This document shows, piece after piece, positions 18,835 to 28,040 of a DNA stretch of 64,000 bases (position 1 is its first letter; every line of letters begins with the position of its first letter). The position numbers and the translations under genes were made by a program. The notes under the pieces are model-generated. The model was given only the letters and a program-made list of their open reading frames with translations. It searched no databases and was not told where the DNA came from. Source of the stretch: Peptoniphilus catoniae (GTDB taxonomy: Bacteria > Bacillota > Clostridia > Tissierellales > Peptoniphilaceae); the NCBI RefSeq assembly GCF_901447155.2, contig NZ_LR588413.1:124001-188000 (forward strand). The letters run 5' to 3'.

Positions 18835-20085
18835 TTAATTTAAAACTTCAGATTCATTTACCTGTTTAGGATTTAATACAATTGAATCATTAATAGATAT
18901 AGTTCTGTATCTTTTATTTGATATAGTTATATAAGAATTTTTATCTCCTTTTGAAATATAACTTGAATTATCTAAAGGATGTATAACCTTTATAGGAACG
19001 AACCTTACTAAACCGTGTATTTCTTGAACATAAACTCCAAATAAATCATCTCTTTTTACAATAGTAGACTTAGGAATTTCAAAACATTTCTCCTCTCTAA
19101 GTATCAGATTAAAATCATTAATTCTTTTTTTATAGACAGCATCAAATAAGTCATCTATAAAAAGTATTATAACGGATCCTGAATCGGAATTATTTATTTT
19201 AACTATTTTTGACTTCGCCATATTGTTTTTATCAAATTCTATAGTTAGATAATCTCCTACTTTCGGATCCCCAACATCTTTTAAAGATTCAACAGCTAGA
19301 GCGATGTAGTAATTATCATTTTCTATTAGCTTAAATAAAGGGTCATCTTTTTCAATTCTAGTAACGGTCTTATTTTCCCTTATTTGTGAATTTTTGATCA
19401 AATAATTATAGGTGAACTTGTCTAAATCTTCAGGTTTATATTTATTTTCTAGATTATCTATTAAAAAAGAAACAACAGCGGAATTCTCACTTTTATAAGT
19501 TATATTACTCCTACTTATTTGCTCTAAAAGCTCTTTTTTTCTAGCCTCTAAAGCCTCTTTAGAATAATCTAAAAGCTCAGAAAGTTCAGAAATACTTACG
19601 CTTTTTTGTGAAGATATATCCAAATCATTTATATCTGCTATAGCTTTTGATAAGTTTTTATTTTTAAGGTCGTTTTGCAATTCTTTTAAGCTCAAATTAT
19701 TATCAGTATCAACTTCTTCTTCGGAAATACCTTGAGTTTTATATGATAAAGCAGCATTAACTTTTATCAAATCGTCTTTTAGACCGGATGTATCATTCAT
19801 AAGGTTAATACTTGCAACTTCAAATCCTACAGGGACCTTTTGACCCTCGCTGGCATTAAAAATAGTTATCCCGCTACCTTCTGCTTTGTATACTTTTTCT
19901 TTAAATATATTATATCCCTTAACTACTTTTGTTTTTCTATAGGTCGTATAAGTCGGAAATATAGTTTTATAATCCTTGTATAGCCTTCCTGTTATAGATC
20001 TGCTTACAAAAAATAAAAAAACAAAAGCTATTAACGTAAACACAAAGATTCTTCCATTTTTTTTCATTTTTCTGGTGTTTTTCAA
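18835..20085 (-). CDS. HlyD-like membrane-anchored protein of the division cluster
   Basis: Unassigned 416-residue protein with a single N-terminal transmembrane helix (about 11-28), then an extracytoplasmic region that starts with a biotinyl-lipoyl-like half motif (KAEGSGITIFNASEGQKVPVGFEVASI), a long charged helical hairpin (about 100-205), and beta-rich C-terminal domains. This is the layout of HlyD-type periplasmic adaptors, but no exporter partner is adjacent. The start is taken as TTG at 20085 after AGGTGG. Its place between gpsA and yggS-sepF-ylmH suggests an envelope or division role; that is inference. Confidence 0.65.
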   Translation of the reverse strand: MKNTRKMKKNGRIFVFTLIAFVFLFFVSRSITGRLYKDYKTIFPTYTTYRKTKVVKGYNIFKEKVYKAEGSGITIFNASEGQKVPVGFEVASINLMNDTSGLKDDLIKVNAALSYKTQGISEEEVDTDNNLSLKELQNDLKNKNLSKAIADINDLDISSQKSVSISELSELLDYSKEALEARKKELLEQISRSNITYKSENSAVVSFLIDNLENKYKPEDLDKFTYNYLIKNSQIRENKTVTRIEKDDPLFKLIENDNYYIALAVESLKDVGDPKVGDYLTIEFDKNNMAKSKIVKINNSDSGSVIILFIDDLFDAVYKKRINDFNLILREEKCFEIPKSTIVKRDDLFGVYVQEIHGLVRFVPIKVIHPLDNSSYISKGDKNSYITISNKRYRTISINDSIVLNPKQVNESEVLN

Positions 20086-20097
20086 ATATACCACCTG

Positions 20098-21102
20098 TTA
20101 TTCTAAAAATATTTCTTCAATTTCCTCTTTATAGGCTCTTGTCATTAGACTGCTAACTGCTATTCTGGGATTAAATCCTTCATATAAAACTTGATAAAGT
20201 TTTTCTGTAATAGGCATTATTACATTATATTTTTTGGAAAGTGCATAGGCGGATTTTGTTGTTTTTATTCCTTCTACAACCTGACCTATTTTCTTATTTA
20301 CTTCATCTACAGTATGACCTTCACCAATTAGAATCCCGGCTCTTCTGTTTCTTGAATACATACTTGTGCAAGTAACAATAAGATCTCCAATGCCTGCTAA
20401 CCCATTAAATGTATGGGGATTAGCTCCAAGTGCAAGACCAAGTTTACTGATTTCATATATTCCTCTTGTGGCTAAAGCCGCTTTAGTATTATCTCCAAAG
20501 CCTAATCCATCGCACATACCTGCAGCAAGAGCTATTACATTTTTAAGAGAACCGCTTATTTCTACTCCTATTAAATCATCGTTAGTATACACTCTAAAAT
20601 TTTCAGTAGCAAATGCTTCCTGAACTTTTTTTGCAATTTGATGATTTTTAGAAGAAACTGTAACTGCTGTTGGTATATCTTTTGCTACTTCTTCCGCGTG
20701 AGATGGACCTGAGAGAGATACAAATACATTATTTGGTAATATATCTTCTACAATTTCAGAAACTCTTTCTAAAGTATCCACCTCTATTCCTTTTGCAAGA
20801 TTTACTATAATTGTATCTTCATTAATATCAGGTTTAATCTCTGATAATAATGGTCTTATGGAATTAGTAGGCACTCCTAAAACTAACATTTCAATATTAG
20901 AAATAGCTTCTCTAATATTATTAGTAGCTATTAATTCTCCTAAATCTACTTGAGGCAAATATTTAGAGTTTCTATGATTTTTATTTATATCTTCAACTAC
21001 CTTTTTATCCCTAATGTAAAAGTTAATCTCATGTCCTTTAAATTTTAAAAGTCTTGCTATAGCTGTTCCCCAGCTTCCCCCACCAAGTAATGAAATTTTC
21101 AT
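20098..21102 (-). CDS. gpsA: NAD(P)-dependent glycerol-3-phosphate dehydrogenase
   Basis: Reduces dihydroxyacetone phosphate to sn-glycerol-3-phosphate, the backbone for membrane phospholipids. The 334 residues show the Rossmann motif LGGGSWGTAIARLL (5-18), SGPSHAEEV, the catalytic-lysine region SGSLKNVIALAAGMCDGL (about 185-202) and GDLIVTCTS. It overlaps plsY by 4 bases (ATGA), coupling supply of glycerol-3-phosphate to its acylation. Confidence 0.96.
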   Translation of the reverse strand: MKISLLGGGSWGTAIARLLKFKGHEINFYIRDKKVVEDINKNHRNSKYLPQVDLGELIATNNIREAISNIEMLVLGVPTNSIRPLLSEIKPDINEDTIIVNLAKGIEVDTLERVSEIVEDILPNNVFVSLSGPSHAEEVAKDIPTAVTVSSKNHQIAKKVQEAFATENFRVYTNDDLIGVEISGSLKNVIALAAGMCDGLGFGDNTKAALATRGIYEISKLGLALGANPHTFNGLAGIGDLIVTCTSMYSRNRRAGILIGEGHTVDEVNKKIGQVVEGIKTTKSAYALSKKYNVIMPITEKLYQVLYEGFNPRIAVSSLMTRAYKEEIEEIFLE

Positions 21103-21707
21103 TTCCTTTTCACTCCTATTTTGTTTTCTCTACCTTCTATTAATCTATAAAGATTTGTATTGTGCCTAAATATACCTAGGGATGCTATTATTATTAATAT
21201 AATATATGTAAAATCGCTATAATTTCCAAAAAGTGTATATAAAAAAACGATGCTTATATAAAAAGACATTGATCCCACTGATACAATTTTTGTTAAAATC
21301 ACTACCACAATCCAAATTATCACTCCATAAAGAGTTAAATAAAAATTAATTACTGCAAGAGTACCTATAGTAGTAGCTACTCCCTTTCCACCCTTGAAAT
21401 TCATATGAAAGGGAAAGTCGTGTCCAAGAACACAAAATAAAGCACATAAGATTAAAAAATCACAACTGGGATTAAGAATAATCTTTACTAATGAAATATT
21501 TATAAATCCCTTCAAAAAATCAATAATGAAGGTGGCAATTCCAAATTTTTTGCCAAAGGTTCTCATAGCGTTTGTAGTACCGGCATTTCCACTTCCAAAT
21601 TTCCTTATGTCTTTATTTAAAAATATTTTACCGATTAAATAAGAGCCGGATATGGACCCTATAAGATAGGATAGGGCTAGAAAAATTGCAAGACTTGGTA
21701 ATGACAT
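21099..21707 (-). CDS. plsY: Glycerol-3-phosphate acyltransferase PlsY
   Basis: Integral membrane enzyme that acylates glycerol-3-phosphate from acyl-phosphate to give lysophosphatidate. The 202 residues form five or more transmembrane helices with the family motifs GSISGSYLIGK, GSGNAGTTNAMR and HDFPFHMNFKGGKGVATT. The ATG overlaps the der stop (TAATG), and the end overlaps gpsA, so der-plsY-gpsA is one unit. Confidence 0.96.
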   Translation of the reverse strand: MSLPSLAIFLALSYLIGSISGSYLIGKIFLNKDIRKFGSGNAGTTNAMRTFGKKFGIATFIIDFLKGFINISLVKIILNPSCDFLILCALFCVLGHDFPFHMNFKGGKGVATTIGTLAVINFYLTLYGVIIWIVVVILTKIVSVGSMSFYISIVFLYTLFGNYSDFTYIILIIIASLGIFRHNTNLYRLIEGRENKIGVKRK

Positions 21708-23023
21708 TATTTTTCTCCCCTATTCTTTAAACTTATAACTATAGGACTACCTTCAAAACCAAAATACTCCCTAATTTGATTTTCCAAATACCTTATATAT
21801 GAAAAATGAAATAAATTTTTATCATTTACCGATAGAGAAAAATGTGGAGGCCTAACTGAAACTTGAGATCCATAGTATAATTTTCCTCTTTTTCCTTTAT
21901 CAGATGGAGGTTGATTAGAAAGTACCGCTCTATTTAATATATCATTTAATACACCCGTTTTAATTCTATGATTGTAGTTGTTGTTAACCACAGATATAGT
22001 ATCTAAAAGAGAATCAATTCTCTGACCTGTAAGTGCAGATACATAAACTATAGGTGAGTAATTTATAAAAGGCAGTCTTTTCCTTATATCAGACTCAAAA
22101 TTTTTCATAGTGGAATTATCTTTAGTTAATAAATCCCATTTATTTACTGCAACAATTATAGCCTTTTTATTATCATGAGCATAGCCTACAATTTTAGCGT
22201 CTTGTTCTGAAACTCCTTCAGCGGCATCTATAACTAACACTACAACACTAGATCTTTCAATAGCCGTAAGTGTTCTTATAACTGAATATCTCTCTATAGA
22301 TTCATCAATTTTCTTTTTTTTCCTAAGTCCTGCCGTATCGACAAATGTAAACTCTTCACCATTTCTTGTAAATTTTGAGTCTATAGCATCCCTAGTAGTG
22401 CCGGGTATATCAGTAACAATAGACCTATCCTCTCCTATAATTTTGTTAATTAAAGATGATTTTCCAACATTAGGTTTTCCTATAAAGCTTACCCTAATAG
22501 AATCATCAAAGTCTTCTCCCATTTGTATAGGAAAATCTTTTATTACTTCATCAAGTAAATCTCCGATTCCGGTACCTTGTTCGGAACTTATAATAATAGG
22601 ATTATCAAACCCGAGTTCAAAAAAATCATAGTAGTTTTCTTTAGCAGCCTTAGAATCAAATTTATTTATTGCTAAAATAATTTTTTTATTAGACTTTCTT
22701 AAATAATTCGCAGCTTCTCTATCAGTAGGGGAAACACCTCTTACGCCATCTGTAAGAAAAATAATAACATCTGACATATCAAGGGCCAAGTCTACTTGTT
22801 CTTTTATATTAATGGTAAAAATATCGTCATCTTTAAGATCGAGGCCTCCTGTATCCACTAGCAAAAAAGGTCTATTTAGCCAAGAGGCTTCTGAATAAAT
22901 TCTATCTCTGGTAACTCCAGGCTTATCTTCAGTTATTGAAATCTTTTTACCTGTTATTTTATTAAAAAGAGTGGATTTGCCTACATTTGGAGTTCCTATT
23001 ATAGAAACTATCGGTTTTTTCAA
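21707..23023 (-). CDS. der: Ribosome biogenesis GTPase Der (EngA)
   Basis: Double-GTPase needed for late 50S assembly. The 438 residues contain two G domains, the first with GTPNVGKSTLFNKI (10-23), DTGGLD and NKFD, the second with GKPNVGKSSLINKI (about 182), DTAGLRKKKKI and NKWD, then a KH-like C-terminal domain (about 350-438). The start is a TTG at 23023 preceded by AGAGGTG; no nearby ATG fits the conserved N-terminus. Confidence 0.97.
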   Translation of the reverse strand: MKKPIVSIIGTPNVGKSTLFNKITGKKISITEDKPGVTRDRIYSEASWLNRPFLLVDTGGLDLKDDDIFTINIKEQVDLALDMSDVIIFLTDGVRGVSPTDREAANYLRKSNKKIILAINKFDSKAAKENYYDFFELGFDNPIIISSEQGTGIGDLLDEVIKDFPIQMGEDFDDSIRVSFIGKPNVGKSSLINKIIGEDRSIVTDIPGTTRDAIDSKFTRNGEEFTFVDTAGLRKKKKIDESIERYSVIRTLTAIERSSVVVLVIDAAEGVSEQDAKIVGYAHDNKKAIIVAVNKWDLLTKDNSTMKNFESDIRKRLPFINYSPIVYVSALTGQRIDSLLDTISVVNNNYNHRIKTGVLNDILNRAVLSNQPPSDKGKRGKLYYGSQVSVRPPHFSLSVNDKNLFHFSYIRYLENQIREYFGFEGSPIVISLKNRGEK

Positions 23024-23101
23024 AGTATCACCTCTTTATAGATTTTCGTACTTAATTATATCAAAATGGCTATTCACTTTCAATTTTAATAAGCAATATA
23101 G

Positions 23102-23107
23102 TATAAT
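23102..23107 (+). promoter_or_regulatory. -10 element of the ThrE operon
   Basis: A consensus TATAAT lies only about 10 bases before the first ATG of the exporter gene; the -35 match is weak. If transcription starts 6-7 bases downstream, the mRNA would be nearly leaderless for the ATG at 23117. Confidence 0.45.
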
Positions 23108-23116
23108 ATATGCATT

Positions 23117-23890
23117 ATGGAAAGATTTTTAAAGAATACCGAAGAAGTGAAAAAAATAATGAATCTAGCGCTTTATGCGGGTACCTTACAAATTATTTCA
23201 GGTGCGGAGATATATAGAGCTGAAAATACCATTGAAAGAATCTGCGAAAGTTGCGTTAATATAAGAAATATTGAAACCTTTGTACTTCCTTCAGCTGTTT
23301 TTCTATCTGTTGAATACCAAGGAAAAACTTTATCCAGCTTTAGAAAAGTTCCTCCATCTTCCATTAATCTTGAAAACATAGATAGAATTAATACTTTTTC
23401 AAGAAATTTTGTTGATGGCAAATATTCTATTGATAACTCGATAGCAATGTTAAATGAGATTAGAGATTTTAACAAAAATAATATTATTAAAAATATAATT
23501 GCATCAGGATGTGCCGGTTCATTTTTTTGTCTAGTTTTCGGAGGAACTGCTAAGGACTTTCTGCCTGCTTTTATTATAACTGCAATTATGTCAATTGCTG
23601 TAAAAAGCCTTAAAGTTTTTAAATTCAGTTTTGTAGTTGATAATTTTATAGGTGCTTTTATTGTAAGTTTTCTTGCGATATTTTTTAATCGTTTTAATTT
23701 TGGTCAAAATGTAGCCTCTATTATTATTGGGGCGATTATGATTTTGCTTCCTGGGTTTATATTTACAAACTCTATTAGAGATATTATGAGTGAAGATTAT
23801 TTGTCCGGCCTTATAGGGCTTACTAAAGCTATATTTATTGCTTTTTTCATAGCCATGGGAGTAGGTAGTGCACTTAAAATCTTAAGATAG
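23117..23890 (+). CDS. ThrE-type threonine/serine exporter, large subunit
   Basis: Predicted amino-acid exporter subunit of the ThrE family (DUF1212 part). The 257 residues have a soluble N-terminal region with the family motif ISGAEIYRAENTIERIC (about 29-45) and about five transmembrane helices from residue 118. In this split type it works with the small subunit encoded 14 bases downstream. Start choice is uncertain: the ATG at 23117 has no ribosome-binding site and sits just after a -10 box, while the ATG at 23159 (MNLALYAGTLQ) fits the family N-terminus and follows GAAG. Substrate is inferred from family only. Confidence 0.82.
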   Translation: MERFLKNTEEVKKIMNLALYAGTLQIISGAEIYRAENTIERICESCVNIRNIETFVLPSAVFLSVEYQGKTLSSFRKVPPSSINLENIDRINTFSRNFVDGKYSIDNSIAMLNEIRDFNKNNIIKNIIASGCAGSFFCLVFGGTAKDFLPAFIITAIMSIAVKSLKVFKFSFVVDNFIGAFIVSFLAIFFNRFNFGQNVASIIIGAIMILLPGFIFTNSIRDIMSEDYLSGLIGLTKAIFIAFFIAMGVGSALKILR

Positions 23891-23904
23891 TCAGGTGATT
23901 ATAA

Positions 23905-24354
23905 ATGTATTACATATATCAATTCATAATTGTTTTCTTTGCAACAATAGGCTTTAATTTGCACTTTAATTGTCCAAGAAGAGCCATAATTATTACGTCA
24001 ATACTTTCAGCATTAGTATGGTGCCTTTTTAAATTTATTATAATAAATTATGGTAACTATCCTTTTGCAAGTTTTATATCTGCTTTAGTTTTAGGATTAT
24101 CTGGAGAATTTCTTGCAAGGCTTATAAAAAAGCCTGCAACAATTTCTATTATTCCCGGTCTTATACCTATGGTGCCTGGAGCCGGTATATATTATGCCAT
24201 GTATTACTTTATCTATGGAGATTATGGTGAATCTGCCAATCATGCTATTAATACTTTGTGGATATCTATTTATTTAGCTCTTGGGATTTTTTCCTCCTTT
24301 GCAATAACAAAAGTTTTTACTACTTTAAAATCAAATAAAAAAAATAAGCTTTAA
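23905..24354 (+). CDS. ThrE-type threonine/serine exporter, small subunit
   Basis: Second half of a split ThrE exporter (ThrE_2/DUF3815 type): 149 residues with about four to five transmembrane helices, NCPRRAIIITSILSALVW near residue 23, and the conserved PGLIPMVPGAGIYYAMYY segment (about 83-100). It follows the large subunit with an AGGTGA site, so the two should be co-translated. A bidirectional terminator lies directly after it. Confidence 0.82.
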   Translation: MYYIYQFIIVFFATIGFNLHFNCPRRAIIITSILSALVWCLFKFIIINYGNYPFASFISALVLGLSGEFLARLIKKPATISIIPGLIPMVPGAGIYYAMYYFIYGDYGESANHAINTLWISIYLALGIFSSFAITKVFTTLKSNKKNKL

Positions 24355-24373
24355 GATAATCTTAAAGCTTATT
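24343..24373. terminator. Bidirectional terminator between the ThrE operon and nifJ
   Basis: Perfect 14-bp stem AATAAGCTTTAAGA/TCTTAAAGCTTATT with a 3-base loop and A/T tracts on both sides. The left arm overlaps the last codons of the upstream gene. It can end both convergent transcripts. Confidence 0.85.
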
Positions 24374-24392
24374 TTTTATTTAAATTTAGTTT

Positions 24393-27300
24393 TTATTCAA
24401 AATCTGAATGATCAAGAGATTCCATTCTTAAATAACTGTCGTATCTTTCTTTTGCATCCTTTTCTGCAAGTTCAAATAATTCTTCTGCCTTTTCAGGTTG
24501 AAGTTTCTTAAGAGAAGTATATCTTACCTCCCCATCAAGGAATTCTCTATAAGGTCTTGTAGGTGCTTTTGAATCAAGGATAAATGGATTCTTTCCTTCT
24601 TTCTTTAAATCAGGATTATATCTGTATAGATGCCAGTATCCAGACTCTACAGCTTTCTTTTCTTCTTCTACAGAGAAGCCCATTCCTCGTTTGATACCAT
24701 GTGATATACAAGGTGCGTAGCAGATTATAAGTGATGGACCATTATATGCTTCAGCTTCTTTCATAACTTTAAGAGCATGATTCATATCAGCTCCAATTGC
24801 TATTTGAGCTACATATACATAGCCGTATGTTGTAGCTATTAATCCAAGGTCTTTTTTCTTTACCTTTTTGCCTGCCGCAGCGAATTGTGCAATTGCTGCT
24901 GTAGGTGTTGCCTTAGATGCTTGGCCTCCTGTATTTGAATATATTTCAGTATCAAGTACCATTATATTCAAATTTTCACCTGATGCAAGTACGTGGTCAA
25001 GTCCACCGTATCCTATATCATATGCCCAACCGTCTCCTCCTACTAGCCATTGTGTCTTTTTGATTAAGAAAGTCTTCAAGACTAGAATTTCGTCAATTAT
25101 TTCATCTGCATCCTTGTTGCCTGTTTTCTTTTCAAGAAGAGGTAGCATTTTACCAGTCATTTCCTTAGAGGTTTTATAATCATCTAAATTTTCAATCCAA
25201 GTTTTAAACAAATCATTTAACTCTGAATTTAGATTTAGATTAATAAAATCTTCCATTAAGATTTTTATTTTTTCCCTGTTTTGTGTTTGAGCGGCAGCCA
25301 TGCCGAATCCGTATTCAGCATTATCTTCAAACAATGAATTTCCCCATGAAGGACCATTTCCATTGCTATCCATACAATATGGCATTGAAGGCATTGAAGC
25401 ACCCCAAATTGAACTACATCCTGTAGCGTTTGCTAGGTTTAATCTTTCTCCAAAAAGTTGAGTTAGAAGTTTAACATATGGAGTTTCTCCGCAACCTGCA
25501 CACGCTCCTGAAAATTCAAGATATGGTTGATGGAATTGTGAATTTTTAACTGTATTTGTTTCAAAGTTTTCTTGTTTTGAAGATACTGTCATTGCATAAT
25601 TCCAATTTTCTGATTGAGTTTCATACTCTTCTTCAAAAGGAGTCATTACAAGTGCCTTTTCTTTTGCAGGACATACTTGAGCACAGTTTCCACATCCTGT
25701 GCAATCAAGAGGTGAAATTTGCATCCTATATTGATATTCTGTAGCGCCTTTTCCCTTTCCATTTACAGTTTCAAATGTTTCAGGAGCTTTTTCTTTTTCC
25801 TCGTCATTTAATAGGAAAGGTCTTATAACTGCGTGAGGACAAACTAAAGAACATCTGTTACATTGGATACAGTTTTCTTTTTTCCACTTAGGTACATTTA
25901 CTGCTATACCTCTTTTTTCATACTTGGATGTTCCATTAGGGAATTTTCCATCCACATAATCAACTAATTTTGAAACAGGTAGACTATTTCCTTCTTGTCT
26001 GTTTATAGGAATTAACATTTCGTTAATAAATTTAGGCGCTCCTTCAATTAAATGATTTTCATTAACTGTAAGGTTTTTCCAAGATTCAGGAACAGTTACC
26101 TTGTGAAGAGATTCAATACCTGCATCTACAGCCTTGTAATTCATATTGACAACATTGTCTCCCTTAGCACCATAATCATCAACTATAGCTTTTTTCAAAT
26201 ACTTAACAGCTTCATCAATAGGAAGTACTTCTGCAAGTTTAAAGAAAGCTGATTGCATTACCATATTTGTTCTTCCGCCAAGTCCTATATCAGCAGCTAT
26301 TTTAGTAGCGTTTATTGTATAAAATTCTATTTCGTTTTCAGCAATATATTTCTTTAAGCTGTTTGGTAAATGTTCTTCTAATTCACTTTCTGACCATAAG
26401 GTGTTAAGTAGGAATTTACCACCTTTTCTAAGCCCTTTTAAAAGATCATAGTTGTTTACATAAGATTGTTTTGAACATGAAATAAAGTCAGCTTCAGAAA
26501 TTAGGTATGTTGAAGTTATTCTATTGTGACCAAATCTTAAGTGAGAAATAGTTACACCACCTGATTTTTTAGAGTCATAATCAAAATATCCTTGAGCATA
26601 CATATCGGTATTATCTCCGATAATTTTAATTGCTGATTTATTAGCTCCAACTGTACCATCAGATCCGAATCCCCAGAATTTACATCTTATAGTTCCTTCA
26701 GGTTCTGTTCTTACTTCAGGTCCTACATCTATTGAAAGATTAGTAACATCATCTATTATTCCAAGTGTAAAGTTGGATTTTAAATCTTTGTCATCGAGAT
26801 GATCAAACACGGCAATTATTGAAGCAGGTCCTGTATTCTTTGAGCCTAGGCCATATCTTCCTCCAATAATTAGTGGAGCATTTTCTTTACCATAGTACAA
26901 ATCTCTTACATCAAGGTATAGAGGTTCTCCTATTGATCCTTTTTCTTTGGTCCTATCAAGTACAGCTATTTTCTTTACTGTCTTAGGCATACTTTCAAAG
27001 AAATGCTTCTTTGAAAAAGGTCTGTATAAATGTACTTTAAGTACTCCAACTTTTTCTCCTTTGTCCGCCAAGTAATCTACAGCTTCTTCAATTGTTTCTG
27101 TAACCGAACCCATTGCAACTATAACTTTTTCTGCATCTTCTGCACCATAATAGTTAAATAAACCATAGTTCTTTTTTGTTAATGAAGATACTTTCTTCAT
27201 ATAGTCATCAACTATATCAACTACATTTTCATAATAAGTATTTGAAGCCTCTACAGCTTGGAAATAGATATCTGGGTTTTGAGCAGTACCTACAGTTTTA

Positions 27301-27938
27301 GGATTATATGGGTTCATTGCTCTTGCTTTAAATTCTTTTATTGCATCCTTATCTACTAAATTTTTAAGATCATTATAATCGAGAACTTCGATCTTTTGAA
27401 TTTCGTGTGAAGTTCTAAATCCATCAAAGAAGTGTAGAAAAGGAACTCTTCCTTTTATAGCTGATAAGTGAGCAACTGCTGCCATGTCCATAGACTCTTG
27501 AACAGATCCTGAAGCTAATAAAGCAAATCCTGTTGCACGAGTTGCCATTACGTCTTGATGGTCACCAAAAATACTTAATGCGTGTAATGCTAAAGAGCGA
27601 GCGGCAACGTGAAATACTGCAGGCAAAAGTTCTCCGGCAATTTTATACATATTCGGAATCATAAGCAACAAACCTTGAGACGCTGTAAATGTTGAAGTTA
27701 TAGAACCTGCTTGTAAGGCTCCGTGTACTGCGCCTGCAGCTCCGGCTTCTGATTGTAATTCTTTTACCATTACCTCTTGACCAAAAATGTTCTTTCTGCC
27801 ATGTGCTGCCCATGCATCAACGTGTTCTGCCATCGGAGAGGATGGAGTGATAGGATATATACATGCCATATCGGAAAAAGCATAAGCAACATGTGCAGCT
27901 GCTTCATTTCCATCCATTGTTTTAAAAAATTTTCCCAT
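24393..27938 (-). CDS. nifJ: Pyruvate:ferredoxin (flavodoxin) oxidoreductase
   Basis: Oxidises pyruvate and CoA to acetyl-CoA, CO2 and reduced ferredoxin, central to anaerobic energy metabolism. The single 1181-residue chain has the domains in standard order: N-terminal pyrimidine-binding domain (YPITPSSPMAEH at about 24), transketolase C-like region, gamma domain (GRTNMVMQSAFF), a 2[4Fe-4S] ferredoxin domain (CIQCNRCSLVCPHA near 690 and CTGCGNCAQVCP near 745), and the TPP domain (CAGCGETPYV, GDGWAYDIGYGG near 968, NTGGQASKATP). GGGAGG precedes the ATG. It is monocistronic, with its own promoter and terminator. Confidence 0.97.
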   Translation of the reverse strand: MGKFFKTMDGNEAAAHVAYAFSDMACIYPITPSSPMAEHVDAWAAHGRKNIFGQEVMVKELQSEAGAAGAVHGALQAGSITSTFTASQGLLLMIPNMYKIAGELLPAVFHVAARSLALHALSIFGDHQDVMATRATGFALLASGSVQESMDMAAVAHLSAIKGRVPFLHFFDGFRTSHEIQKIEVLDYNDLKNLVDKDAIKEFKARAMNPYNPKTVGTAQNPDIYFQAVEASNTYYENVVDIVDDYMKKVSSLTKKNYGLFNYYGAEDAEKVIVAMGSVTETIEEAVDYLADKGEKVGVLKVHLYRPFSKKHFFESMPKTVKKIAVLDRTKEKGSIGEPLYLDVRDLYYGKENAPLIIGGRYGLGSKNTGPASIIAVFDHLDDKDLKSNFTLGIIDDVTNLSIDVGPEVRTEPEGTIRCKFWGFGSDGTVGANKSAIKIIGDNTDMYAQGYFDYDSKKSGGVTISHLRFGHNRITSTYLISEADFISCSKQSYVNNYDLLKGLRKGGKFLLNTLWSESELEEHLPNSLKKYIAENEIEFYTINATKIAADIGLGGRTNMVMQSAFFKLAEVLPIDEAVKYLKKAIVDDYGAKGDNVVNMNYKAVDAGIESLHKVTVPESWKNLTVNENHLIEGAPKFINEMLIPINRQEGNSLPVSKLVDYVDGKFPNGTSKYEKRGIAVNVPKWKKENCIQCNRCSLVCPHAVIRPFLLNDEEKEKAPETFETVNGKGKGATEYQYRMQISPLDCTGCGNCAQVCPAKEKALVMTPFEEEYETQSENWNYAMTVSSKQENFETNTVKNSQFHQPYLEFSGACAGCGETPYVKLLTQLFGERLNLANATGCSSIWGASMPSMPYCMDSNGNGPSWGNSLFEDNAEYGFGMAAAQTQNREKIKILMEDFINLNLNSELNDLFKTWIENLDDYKTSKEMTGKMLPLLEKKTGNKDADEIIDEILVLKTFLIKKTQWLVGGDGWAYDIGYGGLDHVLASGENLNIMVLDTEIYSNTGGQASKATPTAAIAQFAAAGKKVKKKDLGLIATTYGYVYVAQIAIGADMNHALKVMKEAEAYNGPSLIICYAPCISHGIKRGMGFSVEEEKKAVESGYWHLYRYNPDLKKEGKNPFILDSKAPTRPYREFLDGEVRYTSLKKLQPEKAEELFELAEKDAKERYDSYLRMESLDHSDFE

Positions 27939-27970
27939 AAAAACCTCCCATTATTTTTATTAATCTTACG

Positions 27971-27998
27971 ATTATAATTATAATTCTACATTGTGCAA
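27971..27998 (-). promoter_or_regulatory. Promoter of nifJ
   Basis: Minus strand TTGCAC, 16-base spacer, TATAAT (a second TATAAT copy overlaps the spacer side), giving a leader of about 25-30 bases. Confidence 0.6.
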
Positions 27999-28040
27999 AA
28001 ATCAAATTTCACATTTTAATTAAATAAAGCTTTAATATAA

